A stretch of 64,000 nucleotides of DNA from Pseudomonas protegens (GCF_003363755.1 NZ_CP031396.1:3596001-3660000), one strand, 5' to 3'; positions 18,153 to 27,733 are shown, numbered from the stretch's first letter. Numbers and translations: made by a program. The notes: a model not told the origin generated them from the letters alone.

Positions 18153-18941
18153 CTACACCCCTCGACGGGGCAGAACAAAACTCAGCAGAAATAATGCGGC
18201 GGCCGTGACCACGATCGACGGCCCGGCCGGGGTGTCCTTGAACCAGGACAGCGCCAGCCCGCCGCACACCGCGAGCATGCCCAGCAGGCTTGCGCCCAGG
18301 GCCATCTGCTCCGGCGAACGGGCGTGACGCTGTGCCGCAGCGGCCGGGATGATCAGCAACGAGGTAATCAGCAATACCCCGACAATCTTCATCGCCACCG
18401 CAATCACCACGGCAATCAACAGCATCAGCGCCAGGCGCAGCGAAGCCACGGGCAGGCCTTCGACCTTGGCCAACTCCTCGTGCACGGTGATTGCCAGCAG
18501 GGGCCGCCACAGTGCCACCAGCAGCAACAGCACCGCTGCGCTGCCGCCGAGAATCCACGCCAGATCGCCCGGGCTGATCGCCAGCAGGTCACCGAACAGG
18601 TAGGCCATCAGGTCGATTCGCACTTCATGCATGAAGCTTAGTACCACCAGGCCCAGGGACAGGGTGCTGGGAGCAAGAATCCCCAGCAGCGTGTCGGATG
18701 CCAGAGGCTGGCGTTGTTGCAGGGTCACCAGCAGCACCGCCAGCAACAGGCAACCTACGGTGACGGCCACGGCGGGGCTGACATCCAGCAGGAAACCCAG
18801 GGCGACTCCCAGGAGCGCAGCATGGGACAGGGTGTCGCCAAAGTAGGCCATGCGCCGCCAGACCACGAAGGACCCCAAGGGGCCGGCAACCACCGCCAGG
18901 GCCAAACCTGCGAGCAGGGCGTAGAGCAGAAAATCAGCCAT
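18153..18941 (-). CDS. znuB: Zinc ABC transporter permease
   Basis: The membrane subunit (262 residues, about eight helices) of the high-affinity zinc importer. Family segments include [30 protein letters not shown] near residue 20 and the terminal SFVLPRRG. The start at 18941 (MADFLLYA) overlaps the end of znuC by 8 bp, so translation is coupled. A longer upstream reading frame lies inside znuC and lacks family features. Confidence 0.94.
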   Translation of the reverse strand: MADFLLYALLAGLALAVVAGPLGSFVVWRRMAYFGDTLSHAALLGVALGFLLDVSPAVAVTVGCLLLAVLLVTLQQRQPLASDTLLGILAPSTLSLGLVVLSFMHEVRIDLMAYLFGDLLAISPGDLAWILGGSAAVLLLLVALWRPLLAITVHEELAKVEGLPVASLRLALMLLIAVVIAVAMKIVGVLLITSLLIIPAAAAQRHARSPEQMALGASLLGMLAVCGGLALSWFKDTPAGPSIVVTAAALFLLSFVLPRRGV

Positions 18942-19719
18942 GCTTGCAGTTTTCTCCGTGGACATGGGGGTGGCCCGAGGCGGGCTGGGTGACCACCGAG
19001 CCATGCAGGTCATGGGCGTGATCGTGATGGTGGTGGTAGATCGCCAGGCTTGGCGCGTTCTTGCCAAACAGCTCGACGAAGGCGGGATCGCCGCTGACCT
19101 GTTCGGGGTGGCCCGAGCAGCAGACGTGGCGGTTCAGGCAGACCACCTGGTCGGTTGTGCTCATTACCAGATGCAAGTCATGGGAGACCATCAGCACGCC
19201 GCAGCCATGCCGGTCCCGCAGGCGAGTGATCAGGCTGTAGAGCTCGGCCTGGCCGGCGACGTCAACGCCTTGTACCGGCTCGTCGAGTACCAGCAGTTCA
19301 GGCTCGCGCAGCAATGCCCGGGCCAGCAGCACGCGCTGCATTTCGCCGCCGGAAATGCTTTGCACCGGGCTGTCGATCACCTGCTCGGCGCCGACTTCCT
19401 TGAGGGCTGCCAAGGCTCGGCTGCGATCCACGCCCGGCACCAGGCGCAGAAAGCGCAGCACCGACAGGGGCAGGGTCGGGTCGACATGGAGCTTTTGCGG
19501 CATGTAGCCGACCCGCAGCTTGGGCTTGCGCCAGACGCTGCCGCTGTCGGGCTTGAGCAGGCCCAGTACGGCGCGCACCAAGGTGGTCTTGCCGGCGCCG
19601 TTGGGGCCGATCAGGGTCACGATCTGCCCGGGCTCGACGCTGAGCTCGATGTTGTCCAGGACGTTCTGCCCGGCAAAGGTCACCCCGACCTGCTCGAGGC
19701 GGATCAACGCAGTGCTCAT
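18934..19719 (-). CDS. znuC: Zinc ABC transporter ATPase with His-rich C-terminal tail
   Basis: The ATPase (261 residues) of ZnuABC. Walker A is GPNGAGKTT, the signature is ISGGEMQR, Walker B is [12 protein letters not shown], and the switch His is in MVSHDLH. The last about 35 residues are a histidine-rich tail ([11 protein letters not shown], later [12 protein letters not shown]) with roughly ten His and one Cys, likely to bind zinc on the cytoplasmic side. The start overlaps the zur stop (ATGA), so I used 19719. It belongs to the zur-znuC-znuB operon. Confidence 0.94.
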   Translation of the reverse strand: MSTALIRLEQVGVTFAGQNVLDNIELSVEPGQIVTLIGPNGAGKTTLVRAVLGLLKPDSGSVWRKPKLRVGYMPQKLHVDPTLPLSVLRFLRLVPGVDRSRALAALKEVGAEQVIDSPVQSISGGEMQRVLLARALLREPELLVLDEPVQGVDVAGQAELYSLITRLRDRHGCGVLMVSHDLHLVMSTTDQVVCLNRHVCCSGHPEQVSGDPAFVELFGKNAPSLAIYHHHHDHAHDLHGSVVTQPASGHPHVHGENCKHG

Positions 19720-20201
19720 CAAGCCCCCTGGCAGCCCGAGCAGAGTCCGACCACTTCGACGGTCTGGCCCTCGACCACGAAGCCGACGTCGCGGGCGCTG
19801 GTGATGATGGCGTCGCTGATGGATTTCTGTTCGAGCTCGATGGCGGCGTGGCATTCGCGACAGATCAGGAACTGGCCCTGGTGCGCGTGTTCCGGGTGGT
19901 TGCAGCCGACGAAGGCGTTAAGCGAGGCGATGCGGTGTACCAGGCCGTTTTCCAGGAGGAAATCCAGGGCCCGGTAAACCGTTGGCGGGGCGGCGCGACG
20001 ACCGTCCTGCTCGCTGAGTACGGCGAGAATGTCGTAAGCCCCCAGGGGCTTGTGGCTTTGCCACACCAACTCCAGTACCCGCCGACGCAGGGCGGTCAGG
20101 CGCAGGCCTTGCCGTGCGCACAGGGCGTCGGCCTCAGACAGTGCGCTGTGTACGCAGTGAGAGTGGTCGTGTGGACGGCTGGCAAGGGGTGTTTTAGGCA
20201 T
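19719..20201 (-). CDS. zur: Zinc uptake regulator (Fur family)
   Basis: A DNA-binding repressor (160 residues) that shuts zinc uptake genes when zinc is sufficient; it is called np20 in P. aeruginosa. The winged-helix region includes the family stretch [19 protein letters not shown]. Structural zinc cysteines are visible in CRECH and CSGC near the C-terminus. The N-terminus is His/Cys-rich (HDHSHCVHS). It is the first gene of zur-znuC-znuB and is divergent from znuA with only 57 bp between them, which favours one shared operator and autoregulation. Confidence 0.93.
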   Translation of the reverse strand: MPKTPLASRPHDHSHCVHSALSEADALCARQGLRLTALRRRVLELVWQSHKPLGAYDILAVLSEQDGRRAAPPTVYRALDFLLENGLVHRIASLNAFVGCNHPEHAHQGQFLICRECHAAIELEQKSISDAIITSARDVGFVVEGQTVEVVGLCSGCQGA

Positions 20202-20227
20202 GAGCGGCGACGAGGTTTGTGAGAGAC

Positions 20228-20240
20228 GTTATTATGTTAC
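20228..20240. promoter_or_regulatory. Candidate Zur operator between zur and znuA
   Basis: GTTATTATGTTAC lies in the 57-bp divergent spacer. It contains one clean GTTAT half-site of the gammaproteobacterial Zur box (GTTAT-n-ATAAC core) but the second half is imperfect. Position supports a shared operator; the sequence match is moderate. Confidence 0.4.
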
Positions 20241-20258
20241 CCGTTCTCGCCTCTTCGA

Positions 20259-21188
20259 GTGTCCATCGTGCCCACACTTTTTCGCCTTTTTGTCGCTTTT
20301 ACCTTCAGCTTGTTCGCGATCGGCTCGGCCCAGGCCGAAGTCCGGGTACTCACCAGCATCAAGCCGCTGCAACTGATCGCGGCGGCGGTGCAGGACGGCG
20401 TTGCGGTTCCTGAGGTGCTGCTGCCGCCGGGTGCGTCGCCGCACAACTATGCGCTGCGTCCGTCGGACGTACGCAAGGTGCAGAGTGTGGACCTGCTGTA
20501 CTGGATCGGCCCGGACATGGAGGGTTTTCTGCCGCGGGTCCTTAAGGGACGCACCCTGCCCTCGGTGGCGGTGCAGGATCTGCCGGGCATGAAGCTTCGC
20601 CATTTCGCCGAAGATAGCCACTCGCATGCCGAAGAAGCCGACGAACACGATCACGATCATCGCCCGGGAACCCTGGATGCCCACCTGTGGCTGTCGCCGA
20701 TAAATGCCCGGGTGATCGCGGCGCGCATCGCTGCGGACTTGAGTGCTGCCGACCCGGCCAACGCTGCCCGTTACCAGAGCAATCTGAAAGCATTCAATGA
20801 GCGTCTGGATGCCCTGGATACCCGTTTGAAGGCTCGTCTGGCGGGGATCGCCGGCAAGCCCTACTTCGTGTTCCATGAGGCATTCGATTACTTCGAGGAC
20901 GCTTATGGCCTCAAGCACGCCGGGGTGTTCAGCGTTGCTGCGGAAGTGCAGCCGGGTGCGCAGCACGTGGCGGCCATGCGCGCGCGTTTGCAGCAGGTGG
21001 GCAAGACCTGTGTGTTCAGCGAGCCGCCTCTGCGTCCGCGGTTGGCGGAAACCCTGGTGGCCGGGCTGCCGGTGAAACTGGCGGAGCTGGATGCGCTGGG
21101 TGGTTATACGCCCGCAACCGCTCAGGGCTATGAGCAGGTGCTGGAGAAATTGGGGAACGATCTGGCGGGCTGTCTGGAGCAGCTTTAA
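20259..21188 (+). CDS. znuA: Zinc ABC transporter periplasmic binding protein
   Basis: The periplasmic zinc-capture subunit (309 residues; cluster A-I). A signal peptide ends at about residue 25 (GSAQA-EV). Zinc-binding positions of the family are recognisable at PHNYALRPSD and LDAHLWLSP, and further on in FVFHEAFDYF. Between the first two is a charged His-rich loop (HSHAEEADEHDHDH), a usual ZnuA feature. The start is a GTG at 20259; another GTG follows at 20268, so the exact first residue is uncertain. It is transcribed alone, away from zur-znuCB. Confidence 0.92.
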   Translation: MSIVPTLFRLFVAFTFSLFAIGSAQAEVRVLTSIKPLQLIAAAVQDGVAVPEVLLPPGASPHNYALRPSDVRKVQSVDLLYWIGPDMEGFLPRVLKGRTLPSVAVQDLPGMKLRHFAEDSHSHAEEADEHDHDHRPGTLDAHLWLSPINARVIAARIAADLSAADPANAARYQSNLKAFNERLDALDTRLKARLAGIAGKPYFVFHEAFDYFEDAYGLKHAGVFSVAAEVQPGAQHVAAMRARLQQVGKTCVFSEPPLRPRLAETLVAGLPVKLAELDALGGYTPATAQGYEQVLEKLGNDLAGCLEQL

Positions 21189-21211
21189 GCAGAGATTGTT
21201 GTGGGACGACT

Positions 21212-21268
21212 TTCGCGGGCCAGCCCGCTCCTACAGAGTGCACCTGTAGGAGCGGGCTGGCCCGCGAA
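21212..21268. repeat. Perfect REPIN palindrome between znuA and thrB
   Basis: Two 25-bp arms, 21212-21236 (starts TTCGCGGGCCAGCCC) and 21244-21268 (ends GGCTGGCCCGCGAA), are exact reverse complements separated by 7 bp. They contain the GTAGGAGCGGGCTGGCCCGC REP core in both orientations. The unit lies between convergent genes and probably also stops transcription. Confidence 0.9.
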
Positions 21269-21273
21269 GCGTT

Positions 21274-22224
21274 TTACAGGGCGAACGGCAGCGTGAGGCT
21301 GACCTGTTGCCGCTGTGCCAGACGCTGCTGGAACTCCATTGGATCGTGAATCAGTACGTCCTGCCCGGCGAAACTCTCGGCGGCAATCAGTCGTGACAGC
21401 CAGAAGCGCACGCAGGCTACCCGCAGCATGGTCGGCCAGAGTTCGGCCTCGGCCGCAGTGAATGGTCGTAGCGCCGCATAGGCGCCCAACAGCGCCCGGG
21501 CCCGTGGTCCGTCGATCACGCCTTCGGCGTCGGAGCACCAGTCGTTCAAGGCAATGGCCACGTCGTAGAGCATCGGCCCCGAGCAAGCGTTGTAGAAATC
21601 GATCAGGCCGGTCAGGTGGGTGCCTTCGAACATCGCGTTGTCGCGAAACAGATCGGCGTGGATGTTGGCCCGAGGCAAGGCAAGGATCCCGGTCTTCTGT
21701 TCGGTGATTTCATCCAGCGCCCGCTGCAGCAGGTCTTGAGCGGGAGTATCGAGATGCGACAACAGCTGGGTGCCCTCCTCCTGCATCCAGTCCAGGCCAC
21801 GATCGGTCTTGCGTTTGATCATGTTGTCCTTGGTCGCCACGTGCAGATGCCCGAGCAACTCACCCACCTGGGCACAGTGCTGGGCGTTGGCTTCCTTGAT
21901 GTGCTTGCCTGCCAGGCGCGGTTGCAGCAACGCCGGTTTGCCAGCCAATTCCCGCAGGGCCACGCCGTCTGTGGTGCGCAGCGCATAAGGCACCGGCAGG
22001 TCGGCCTGGTGCAGCACGTCCAGCAGTTCGATGAAGAACGGCATTTCCTGGACCGGGCCGCGCTCCACCAGGGTCAGGACGAACTCGCCCTGCTCCAGGC
22101 TGATGAAGAAGTTGGTGTTTTCGCTACCAGCGGCGATCCCCTGGAAGTCAAGCAGGCGGCCGAGCCCATAAGGGGCGAGAAAGGTTTCCAGCTCGGGCCG
22201 AGCCAGGGGGGTGAACACAGACAT
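21274..22224 (-). CDS. thrB: Homoserine kinase (aminoglycoside-phosphotransferase fold)
   Basis: A 316-residue kinase that phosphorylates homoserine in threonine synthesis. It is of the pseudomonad type with the APH fold, not the GHMP type of E. coli. The catalytic loop NIHADLFRDNAMF holds the Brenner motif (His-x-Asp-x4-Asn). The metal site is in GLIDFYNA, and the nucleotide region is SENTNFFI near residue 34. It is transcribed away from the DUF2782 gene and polA. Choline or aminoglycoside kinases share the fold, but gene order (next to polA and znuA as in PAO1) supports thrB. Confidence 0.88.
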   Translation of the reverse strand: MSVFTPLARPELETFLAPYGLGRLLDFQGIAAGSENTNFFISLEQGEFVLTLVERGPVQEMPFFIELLDVLHQADLPVPYALRTTDGVALRELAGKPALLQPRLAGKHIKEANAQHCAQVGELLGHLHVATKDNMIKRKTDRGLDWMQEEGTQLLSHLDTPAQDLLQRALDEITEQKTGILALPRANIHADLFRDNAMFEGTHLTGLIDFYNACSGPMLYDVAIALNDWCSDAEGVIDGPRARALLGAYAALRPFTAAEAELWPTMLRVACVRFWLSRLIAAESFAGQDVLIHDPMEFQQRLAQRQQVSLTLPFAL

Positions 22225-22289
22225 GGTTAAAAACTGCCAGTACGGGCGCCGCTATCGAGCCAGCGCCAATGAGTTGAAGTCGGAGTGGT

Positions 22290-22577
22290 TTACCACTCAA
22301 AGATTTTCCACGAAGGGATCAGCATATCCGGCTGATCCGAACGGATGAAGTTGCCGTCGGAGCCATCGGCGCGCACCAGGAAGTAGGGTTTACCGCCCTT
22401 GGGCGTGACTTTGATGGCGTACAGAAAGCCATTTTGCCGGTATTCCTGGATGGTCTTGTCGCCTTCCGTGCGAATGGTCACTTCCGGGTCCGCTGACGGC
22501 GCATCTTCTGCGGCGATCACGGCCATTGGAGCGATTGCAATCAAGCCGGCCAGCAGCAAGCGATTTAGTGTGCGCAT
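22290..22577 (-). CDS. DUF2782-family periplasmic protein
   Basis: A 95-residue secreted protein. A signal peptide (about 1-22, ending VIAA) is followed by a compact domain with conserved aromatic residues (EYRQNGFLYAIKVTPKGGKP, SWKIFEW end). The family is restricted mainly to gammaproteobacteria and sits between thrB and polA in pseudomonads. No function is known to me. It is divergent from polA with a 74-bp spacer. Confidence 0.82.
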   Translation of the reverse strand: MRTLNRLLLAGLIAIAPMAVIAAEDAPSADPEVTIRTEGDKTIQEYRQNGFLYAIKVTPKGGKPYFLVRADGSDGNFIRSDQPDMLIPSWKIFEW

Positions 22578-22651
22578 GATAACCTTGTCCCTTTGTCGTC
22601 AACGGTCCCGCTATTCTAGCGCCGGACCCGCCGAAAAGGTTGATCCTGCTC

Positions 22652-25444
22652 ATGAGCCAAGCCCCCCTCGTCCTGGTGGACGGTTCTTCATATCTGTACC
22701 GCGCGTTTCACGCGTTGCCACCTCTGACCACCTCCAAAGGCCTGCCTACCGGCGCGGTCAAGGGCGTGCTGAACATGCTCAAGAGCCTGCGCAAGCAGTA
22801 TCCGGACAGCCCGTTCGCGGTGGTCTTCGATGCCAAGGGCGGGACCTTCCGCGATGACATGTACGCCCAATACAAGGCCAACCGCCCGAGCATGCCCGAT
22901 GACATGCGGGTGCAGATCGAGCCGCTGCACGCCAGCGTGATCGCCCTGGGCTTCCCGCTGCTGTGCGTGGAAGGGGTCGAGGCCGATGACGTGATCGGCA
23001 CCCTGGCCCGCAGCAGCGCGGCGGCGGATCGCCCGGTGGTGATTTCCACCGGTGACAAAGACATGGCCCAGTTGGTCGACGGGCACATTACCTTGGTCAA
23101 CACCATGTCCGGTAGCAGCATGGATGTGGAAGGCGTGAAGGAGAAATTCGGCGTCGCTCCCGAGCAGATCATCGATTACCTGGCGCTGATGGGCGATTCT
23201 TCCGACAACATTCCGGGCGTACCGGGTATTGGTCCGAAGACGGCTTCCGGTTTGCTGGTCGGGGTCAATGGTGGCCTGAAGGAGCTCTACGAGCAGCTTG
23301 ATATCGTGCCGACCCTGCCGATTCGCGGCGCCAAGACCTTGCCGGCCAAGCTGGAAGAGCACAAGGAGATGGCCTTTCTCTCCTATCAGTTGGCGACCAT
23401 CAAGGTAGACGTGGCCCTGGATGTGGGGCTGGATGACCTGCACTTGCGCGAGCCCGACCGCGAGAAACTGGCGGAGCTCTACAGCCTGCTGGAATTCAAG
23501 AGCTGGCTCGATGATTTGCAGCGAGACGCCAAGCGCGTCGAGCTCAGCTCTGCCGAGGCGCCTGAGGCGGTGGCAGAGCAACCGGCAGCGGCGGAGCAGG
23601 CGCCACTTGAGTTGCAGTACGAAACCATCCTCGACCAGGAGCGTTTTGCGGTCTGGCTGGAGAAGCTGAAAAACGCCAAGCTGATTGCGTTCGATACCGA
23701 GACCACCGGTATCGATGCACAACAGGCGCAACTGGTGGGGCTGTCCTTCTCGGTCAAGGCCGGGGAAGCGGCCTACGTTCCGTTGACCCACTCCTATATG
23801 GGCGTTCCGGAGCAGCTGGATCGCGACACTGTGCTGCTGGCTTTGAAGCCGTTGCTGGAAGATCCCAAGCTGCTCAAGGTCGGTCAGCACGCCAAGTTCG
23901 ACATGAACATCCTGGCCAATTGCGCCATAGGTGGCGATCAGGCCAATGGCATCACTGTGCGCGGCATTGCCTTCGACACCATGCTCGAATCCTACGTGCT
24001 CAACTCCACCGCCACTCGCCATGACATGGACAGCCTGGCGCAGAAGTACCTGGACCACAGCACCGTGAGCTTCCAGGACATCGCCGGCAAGGGCGCCAAA
24101 CAGCTGACTTTCGATCAGATCCCCCTTGAGCAGGCGGGGCCGTATGCTGCTGAAGATGCCGATGTGACCTTGCGTCTGCACCAGGTGCTGTTCGAGAAGC
24201 TGACAGCCATTCCGAGCCTGGCCAGCGTATTGACCGATATCGAGATGCCGCTGGTGCCGGTCCTGGCGCGTATCGAGCGTCAGGGCGCTCTGGTGGACGA
24301 CAAGCTGCTGGGGCTTCAGAGCATCGAGCTGGGGGACAAGATGGTTGCCCTTGAGCGCGAGGCTTTCGAGATCGCGGGTGAGGAGTTCAACCTGGGCTCG
24401 CCCAAGCAACTGGGGACGATTCTCTACGACAAGCTCGGCCTGCCGGTGCTGAAAAAGACCGCCAAGGGCCAGCCTTCTACGGCTGAAGAGGTGTTGGCCA
24501 AGCTCGCCGAAGACGACTATCCGCTGCCTCGGGTGTTGATGCAGTACCGCTCCATGAGCAAGCTGAAAAGCACCTACACCGATCGCCTGCCCGAGCAGAT
24601 CAACCCGCGCACGGGGCGTATCCACACCTCCTATCATCAGGCTGTGGCGTCTACCGGGCGTCTGTCCTCCAGTGATCCGAACCTGCAGAACATCCCGGTG
24701 CGCACCGCGGAAGGTCGGCGTATTCGCCAGGCCTTTATCGCCCCGGCCGGCTACAAGCTGCTGGCGGCGGACTATTCGCAGATCGAGTTGCGGATCATGG
24801 CGCACTTGTCCCGGGACGAAGGCCTGCTCAATGCCTTCCGCAACAACCTGGATGTGCACACCGCTACGGCTGCCGAAGTGTTCAAGGTGGAGCTCAAGGA
24901 CGTTACGTCCGATCAGCGTCGCAGTGCCAAGGCCATCAACTTTGGTCTGATCTATGGCATGGGCGCGCAGAAGCTGGGCAAGGATATCGGCGTCGATACC
25001 AAGCAGGCCAAGGCCTACATCGATACCTATTTCGCCCGCTATCCGGGGGTTCGCGAGTATATGGACCGTACCCGTGCCCAGGCGGCGGACCAAGGGTATG
25101 TGGAGACCATCTTCGGTCGCCGGCTGTACCTGCCGGAGATCAACTCCAACAAGCCGCAGGAGCGTGCCGGGGCCGAGCGCACCGCGATCAACGCGCCGAT
25201 GCAGGGCACGGCGGCGGATATCATCAAGAAGGCCATGGTGGCGGTGGACAACTGGCTGGAGTCCTCGGGGCTGGATGCCCGGGTCATTCTGCAAGTACAC
25301 GACGAACTGGTACTGGAGGTGCGTGAGGACCTGGTGGATCAAGTACGTGATGAGATTCGCGGCTACATGAGCGGTGCCGCAACTCTGGATGTGCCGTTAT
25401 TGGTTGAAGTCGGCGTGGGAAATAACTGGGATGAGGCCCACTAA
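22652..25444 (+). CDS. polA: DNA polymerase I
   Basis: The 930-residue repair and Okazaki-fragment polymerase. The 5'-nuclease domain spans residues 1-300 ([29 protein letters not shown]). The 3'-5' exonuclease domain starts near 330 and has intact acidic residues (FDTETTGID), so proofreading should be active. The polymerase domain holds motif A ([12 protein letters not shown]), motif B ([14 protein letters not shown]) and motif C ([10 protein letters not shown]). I chose the ATG at 22652 (MSQAPLV); an in-frame TTG lies 12 bp upstream. The small RNA locus downstream matches the conserved polA-engB context. Confidence 0.97.
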   Translation: MSQAPLVLVDGSSYLYRAFHALPPLTTSKGLPTGAVKGVLNMLKSLRKQYPDSPFAVVFDAKGGTFRDDMYAQYKANRPSMPDDMRVQIEPLHASVIALGFPLLCVEGVEADDVIGTLARSSAAADRPVVISTGDKDMAQLVDGHITLVNTMSGSSMDVEGVKEKFGVAPEQIIDYLALMGDSSDNIPGVPGIGPKTASGLLVGVNGGLKELYEQLDIVPTLPIRGAKTLPAKLEEHKEMAFLSYQLATIKVDVALDVGLDDLHLREPDREKLAELYSLLEFKSWLDDLQRDAKRVELSSAEAPEAVAEQPAAAEQAPLELQYETILDQERFAVWLEKLKNAKLIAFDTETTGIDAQQAQLVGLSFSVKAGEAAYVPLTHSYMGVPEQLDRDTVLLALKPLLEDPKLLKVGQHAKFDMNILANCAIGGDQANGITVRGIAFDTMLESYVLNSTATRHDMDSLAQKYLDHSTVSFQDIAGKGAKQLTFDQIPLEQAGPYAAEDADVTLRLHQVLFEKLTAIPSLASVLTDIEMPLVPVLARIERQGALVDDKLLGLQSIELGDKMVALEREAFEIAGEEFNLGSPKQLGTILYDKLGLPVLKKTAKGQPSTAEEVLAKLAEDDYPLPRVLMQYRSMSKLKSTYTDRLPEQINPRTGRIHTSYHQAVASTGRLSSSDPNLQNIPVRTAEGRRIRQAFIAPAGYKLLAADYSQIELRIMAHLSRDEGLLNAFRNNLDVHTATAAEVFKVELKDVTSDQRRSAKAINFGLIYGMGAQKLGKDIGVDTKQAKAYIDTYFARYPGVREYMDRTRAQAADQGYVETIFGRRLYLPEINSNKPQERAGAERTAINAPMQGTAADIIKKAMVAVDNWLESSGLDARVILQVHDELVLEVREDLVDQVRDEIRGYMSGAATLDVPLLVEVGVGNNWDEAH

Positions 25445-25556
25445 GGGCTCTTTTAAGCGGTTTTTGCCGCGGCATAGTGTCGCGGTAAAAGCTGGCCAGG
25501 GGCTATTAGCACGGAAAATTTCATCGTTTATTGCCAATAGTTTTTGCAATCCGCCG

Positions 25557-25584
25557 GAACTAAATCGGTGAAAGCTCACTCAGA
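25557..25584 (+). promoter_or_regulatory. Candidate AlgU (sigma-22) promoter
   Basis: GAACTA (25557-25562), a 17-bp spacer and TCAGA (25580-25584) match the AlgU/RpoE-type consensus GAACTT-N16/17-TCTGA closely. The predicted start is near 25591, which gives an RNA of about 130 nt ending at the T-run near 25720. Confidence 0.65.
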
Positions 25585-25590
25585 GTTACT

Positions 25591-25721
25591 GAATGGCTGG
25601 TGAAGCCCTTCGATGCTCCTATGTTGTGTTAAGTGTTGGCAGATATCTGGACCCCGCCCTAGCGGTCTAGAACTTGAACCCCGAACTTCCCCCTCCCCAT
25701 ACGAAGTCCGGGGTTTTTTTT
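25591..25721 (+). ncRNA. ersA: ErsA small regulatory RNA (candidate)
   Basis: The spacer between polA and engB holds Spot 42 in enterics and the envelope-stress RNA ErsA (about 132 nt, AlgU-dependent) in P. aeruginosa. Here a sigma-22-type promoter predicts a start near 25591. A strong terminator (AACCCCGAACTTC / GAAGTCCGGGGTT, then eight T) ends near 25720, giving about 130 nt. A C-rich unpaired stretch (TTCCCCCTCCCCAT) in the terminator loop and CCCCGCCC at 25662-25669 could base-pair with G-rich ribosome binding sites. No ORF of note covers it. Assignment rests on position, promoter and length. Confidence 0.75.
25677..25721 (+). terminator. Rho-independent terminator of the ErsA candidate
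   Basis: The arms at 25677-25689 and 25703-25715 pair with one mismatch and are followed by an uninterrupted run of T (25714-25721). Confidence 0.88.
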
Positions 25722-25757
25722 GCCTGAAAATTGCCTGCGCGGCGACCATGCTGCGTT

Positions 25758-25815
25758 AAAAAGCGGCGGGAAATGCTCATTTAGGCCCCTAAACTCCGCT
25801 TTCCCGCCGCTTTTT
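25758..25815. terminator. Perfect 16-bp palindromic terminator, bidirectional
   Basis: AAAAAGCGGCGGGAAA (25758-25773) and TTTCCCGCCGCTTTTT (25800-25815) are exact reverse complements around a 26-nt loop. A-tract and T-tract ends allow termination on both strands, so it probably ends engB from the right. Confidence 0.8.
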
Positions 25816-25855
25816 GCCTTGCCTGATCACCGCGCAGACAATTTGAAACTCTTTC

Positions 25856-26497
25856 TCAGGCCTCGGTTTCGGCGCCTTTGTCGGCCAGTTCCATCCAGCC
25901 TGCCAGCACGGTGTAGGCCTCTTCCAGGCCCATGCGCTTGGGGGCCGAGAACAGTTGGATGGTGACCGCTTCGCCCCAGCCCTTGCGGATCTGCGACTGC
26001 ACCTTGAGCAGGGTGTTCTTGGCTGCGCCATAGGTCAGTTTGTCGGCCTTGGTCAGCAGGATGTGCATCGGCATGCCGCTGGCGACCGCCCAGTCCAGCA
26101 TCAACAGGTCGAAGTCGGTCATGGGATGACGGATGTCCATCATCAGGATCAAGCCTTTAAGGCTCTCGCGGCTGCCCAGATAAGCTTCCAAGTGGCGCTG
26201 CCAGTGCTGCTTCAGCGGGATCGGTACTTTGGCGTAACCATAGCCCGGCAGGTCGACCAGACGGCGATCGTCGTCTAGCTTGAAGAAGTTCAACAACTGC
26301 GTGCGACCCGGTGTTTTCGAGGTGCGTGCCAGGCTGGCGTGGGTCAGGGTGTTCAGGGCGCTGGATTTACCGGCGTTGGAGCGCCCGGCAAAGGCCACTT
26401 CAAAGCCGTCATCGTCAGGACATTGGTCGACTTTGGCGGCGCTGAGCATGAACGTAGCCTGTTGGCACAGACCGAGGATGGGGTTCTTGAGTTGCAT
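25856..26497 (-). CDS. engB: Ribosome biogenesis GTPase EngB/YihA
   Basis: A TrmE-Era-EngA-EngB-family GTPase (213 residues) needed for 50S subunit assembly. G1 is [10 protein letters not shown]3 is DLPGYGYAK, and G4 is TKAD. I placed the start at 26497 ([10 protein letters not shown]), where EngB homologues begin; the longer upstream frame has no family similarity. It is convergent with the polA/ErsA locus and divergent from the cytochrome c5 gene. The C-terminus is acidic (KGAETEA). Confidence 0.95.
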   Translation of the reverse strand: MQLKNPILGLCQQATFMLSAAKVDQCPDDDGFEVAFAGRSNAGKSSALNTLTHASLARTSKTPGRTQLLNFFKLDDDRRLVDLPGYGYAKVPIPLKQHWQRHLEAYLGSRESLKGLILMMDIRHPMTDFDLLMLDWAVASGMPMHILLTKADKLTYGAAKNTLLKVQSQIRKGWGEAVTIQLFSAPKRMGLEEAYTVLAGWMELADKGAETEA

Positions 26498-26688
26498 GGG
26501 ATTTCCGATAGGGGCGATGCCGAGAGTGGACGCGGCGAGCGGTGTCGTTTCCGTTTCAGTAACGCCAGTATATAATGCCGCAGATTTTGTGTGCGCTTTG
26601 TCCCAGCGTAGGATGAAGTTCACGAGAGCGATAAACCTTGAATGCGCATTAGAACGCAGCACGCTCTCAACCCTGAAAAGGTCGTTTT

Positions 26689-26979
26689 ATGACGAAATGG
26701 CTGCTAGCTGCCGGTGTCTTGATGCCGCTTTACAGCGCTCAGGCTACACAGGATCCGGAAGCTGTGTACAACCGTGTTTGTGGGGCTTGTCATTCCGGCC
26801 AACTACCCACGGCGCCCCGCAAGGGCGACCAGGAAGCTTGGGCGCCGAGGTTGGCGCAAGGTATGGAGACGCTGGTGCAACACGTGACCCAGGGTTTCAA
26901 GGCGATGCCGCCGCGTGGTTTGTGCATGGACTGCAGTGCCGAGGATTACCGAGCCATCATCCATTGGATGAGCGAGTGA
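26689..26979 (+). CDS. Small cytochrome c5-type protein
   Basis: A 96-residue secreted monoheme cytochrome. The signal peptide is about residues 1-19. Heme is bound at Cys31-x-x-Cys34-His35. Near the C-terminus MPPRGLCMDCS supplies a candidate axial Met and the extra Cys pair characteristic of c5 cytochromes. It lies 45 bp upstream of cytochrome c4 and probably forms an operon with it (PA5491-PA5490 arrangement). A likely role is shuttling electrons in the periplasm to terminal oxidases. Confidence 0.9.
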   Translation: MTKWLLAAGVLMPLYSAQATQDPEAVYNRVCGACHSGQLPTAPRKGDQEAWAPRLAQGMETLVQHVTQGFKAMPPRGLCMDCSAEDYRAIIHWMSE

Positions 26980-27024
26980 TTCCGGTCCATAACTCTTAAC
27001 CCTTAGCCGTAGTTGGATTAGCTG

Positions 27025-27630
27025 ATGAACAAATTACTCGTGAGTCTGCTGTTGACCTTGGGCATCACAGGTGTCGCCCATGCCGCAGGCGACGCTGCTG
27101 CCGGTCAGGCGAAAACCGCAGTATGTGGCGCTTGCCACGGCCCTGATGGGAACAGCATGGCGCCAAACTTTCCCAAGCTGGCGGGTCAGGGGGAAAAGTA
27201 CCTGGAGAAGCAGCTGCACGACATCAAGTCCGGCAAGCGGCAAGTGCTGGAAATGACCGGTATGCTGACCAATCTGAACGATCAGGACCTGGCTGACATC
27301 GCCGCTTACTTCGCCAGCCAGAAAGGCAGCGTCGGCGCCGCTGATCCTAAAGTCGTGGCCCGTGGCGAAGAACTCTTCCGGGGCGGCAAGCTGGATCAAG
27401 GCATGCCAGCCTGCACCGGCTGCCATGCGCCAAATGGCGCCGGTAACGCAGCGGCCGGCTTTCCTCACCTGGGTGGGCAGCATGCACAATATGTGGCCAA
27501 GCAGCTGACTGACTTCCGCGAAGGCAACCGCACCAACGACGGCGATACCATGGTCATGCGCAGCATCGCCGCCAAGTTGAGCAACAAAGACATCGAGGCG
27601 GTGTCCAGCTATATTCAGGGCCTGCACTAA
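27025..27630 (+). CDS. cc4: Diheme cytochrome c4
   Basis: A 201-residue periplasmic diheme cytochrome. The signal peptide ends near residue 20 (GVAHA-AG). There are two homologous halves: the first heme is at Cys34-Gly-Ala-Cys37-His38 and the second at CTGCH near residue 131. Axial Met residues are plausible at MTGML and MVMRS. Cytochrome c4 donates electrons to cytochrome c oxidases, so it connects functionally to the cox operon at the left of the window. A rho-independent terminator follows. Confidence 0.94.
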   Translation: MNKLLVSLLLTLGITGVAHAAGDAAAGQAKTAVCGACHGPDGNSMAPNFPKLAGQGEKYLEKQLHDIKSGKRQVLEMTGMLTNLNDQDLADIAAYFASQKGSVGAADPKVVARGEELFRGGKLDQGMPACTGCHAPNGAGNAAAGFPHLGGQHAQYVAKQLTDFREGNRTNDGDTMVMRSIAAKLSNKDIEAVSSYIQGLH

Positions 27631-27706
27631 GGCCGGCTCGATCAAGTTGCCGAGGGTGTTGAGCCGCGGCAACGTTAATGATCGATTAATCTGACGGTGC
27701 AAGCAT

Positions 27707-27733
27707 AAAGGGTGGCTCAGGCCGCCCTTTTTT
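27707..27733 (+). terminator. Terminator after cytochrome c4
   Basis: AAAGGGTGGC (27707-27716) pairs with GCCGCCCTTT (27721-27730) around a TCAG loop and is followed by TTT. Confidence 0.85.

Noticed and set aside
22688..25342. An 884-codon reverse-strand frame opposite polA
   Set aside because: Antisense shadow of polA; no ribosome binding site, no recognisable domain, composition typical of GC-driven shadow frames.
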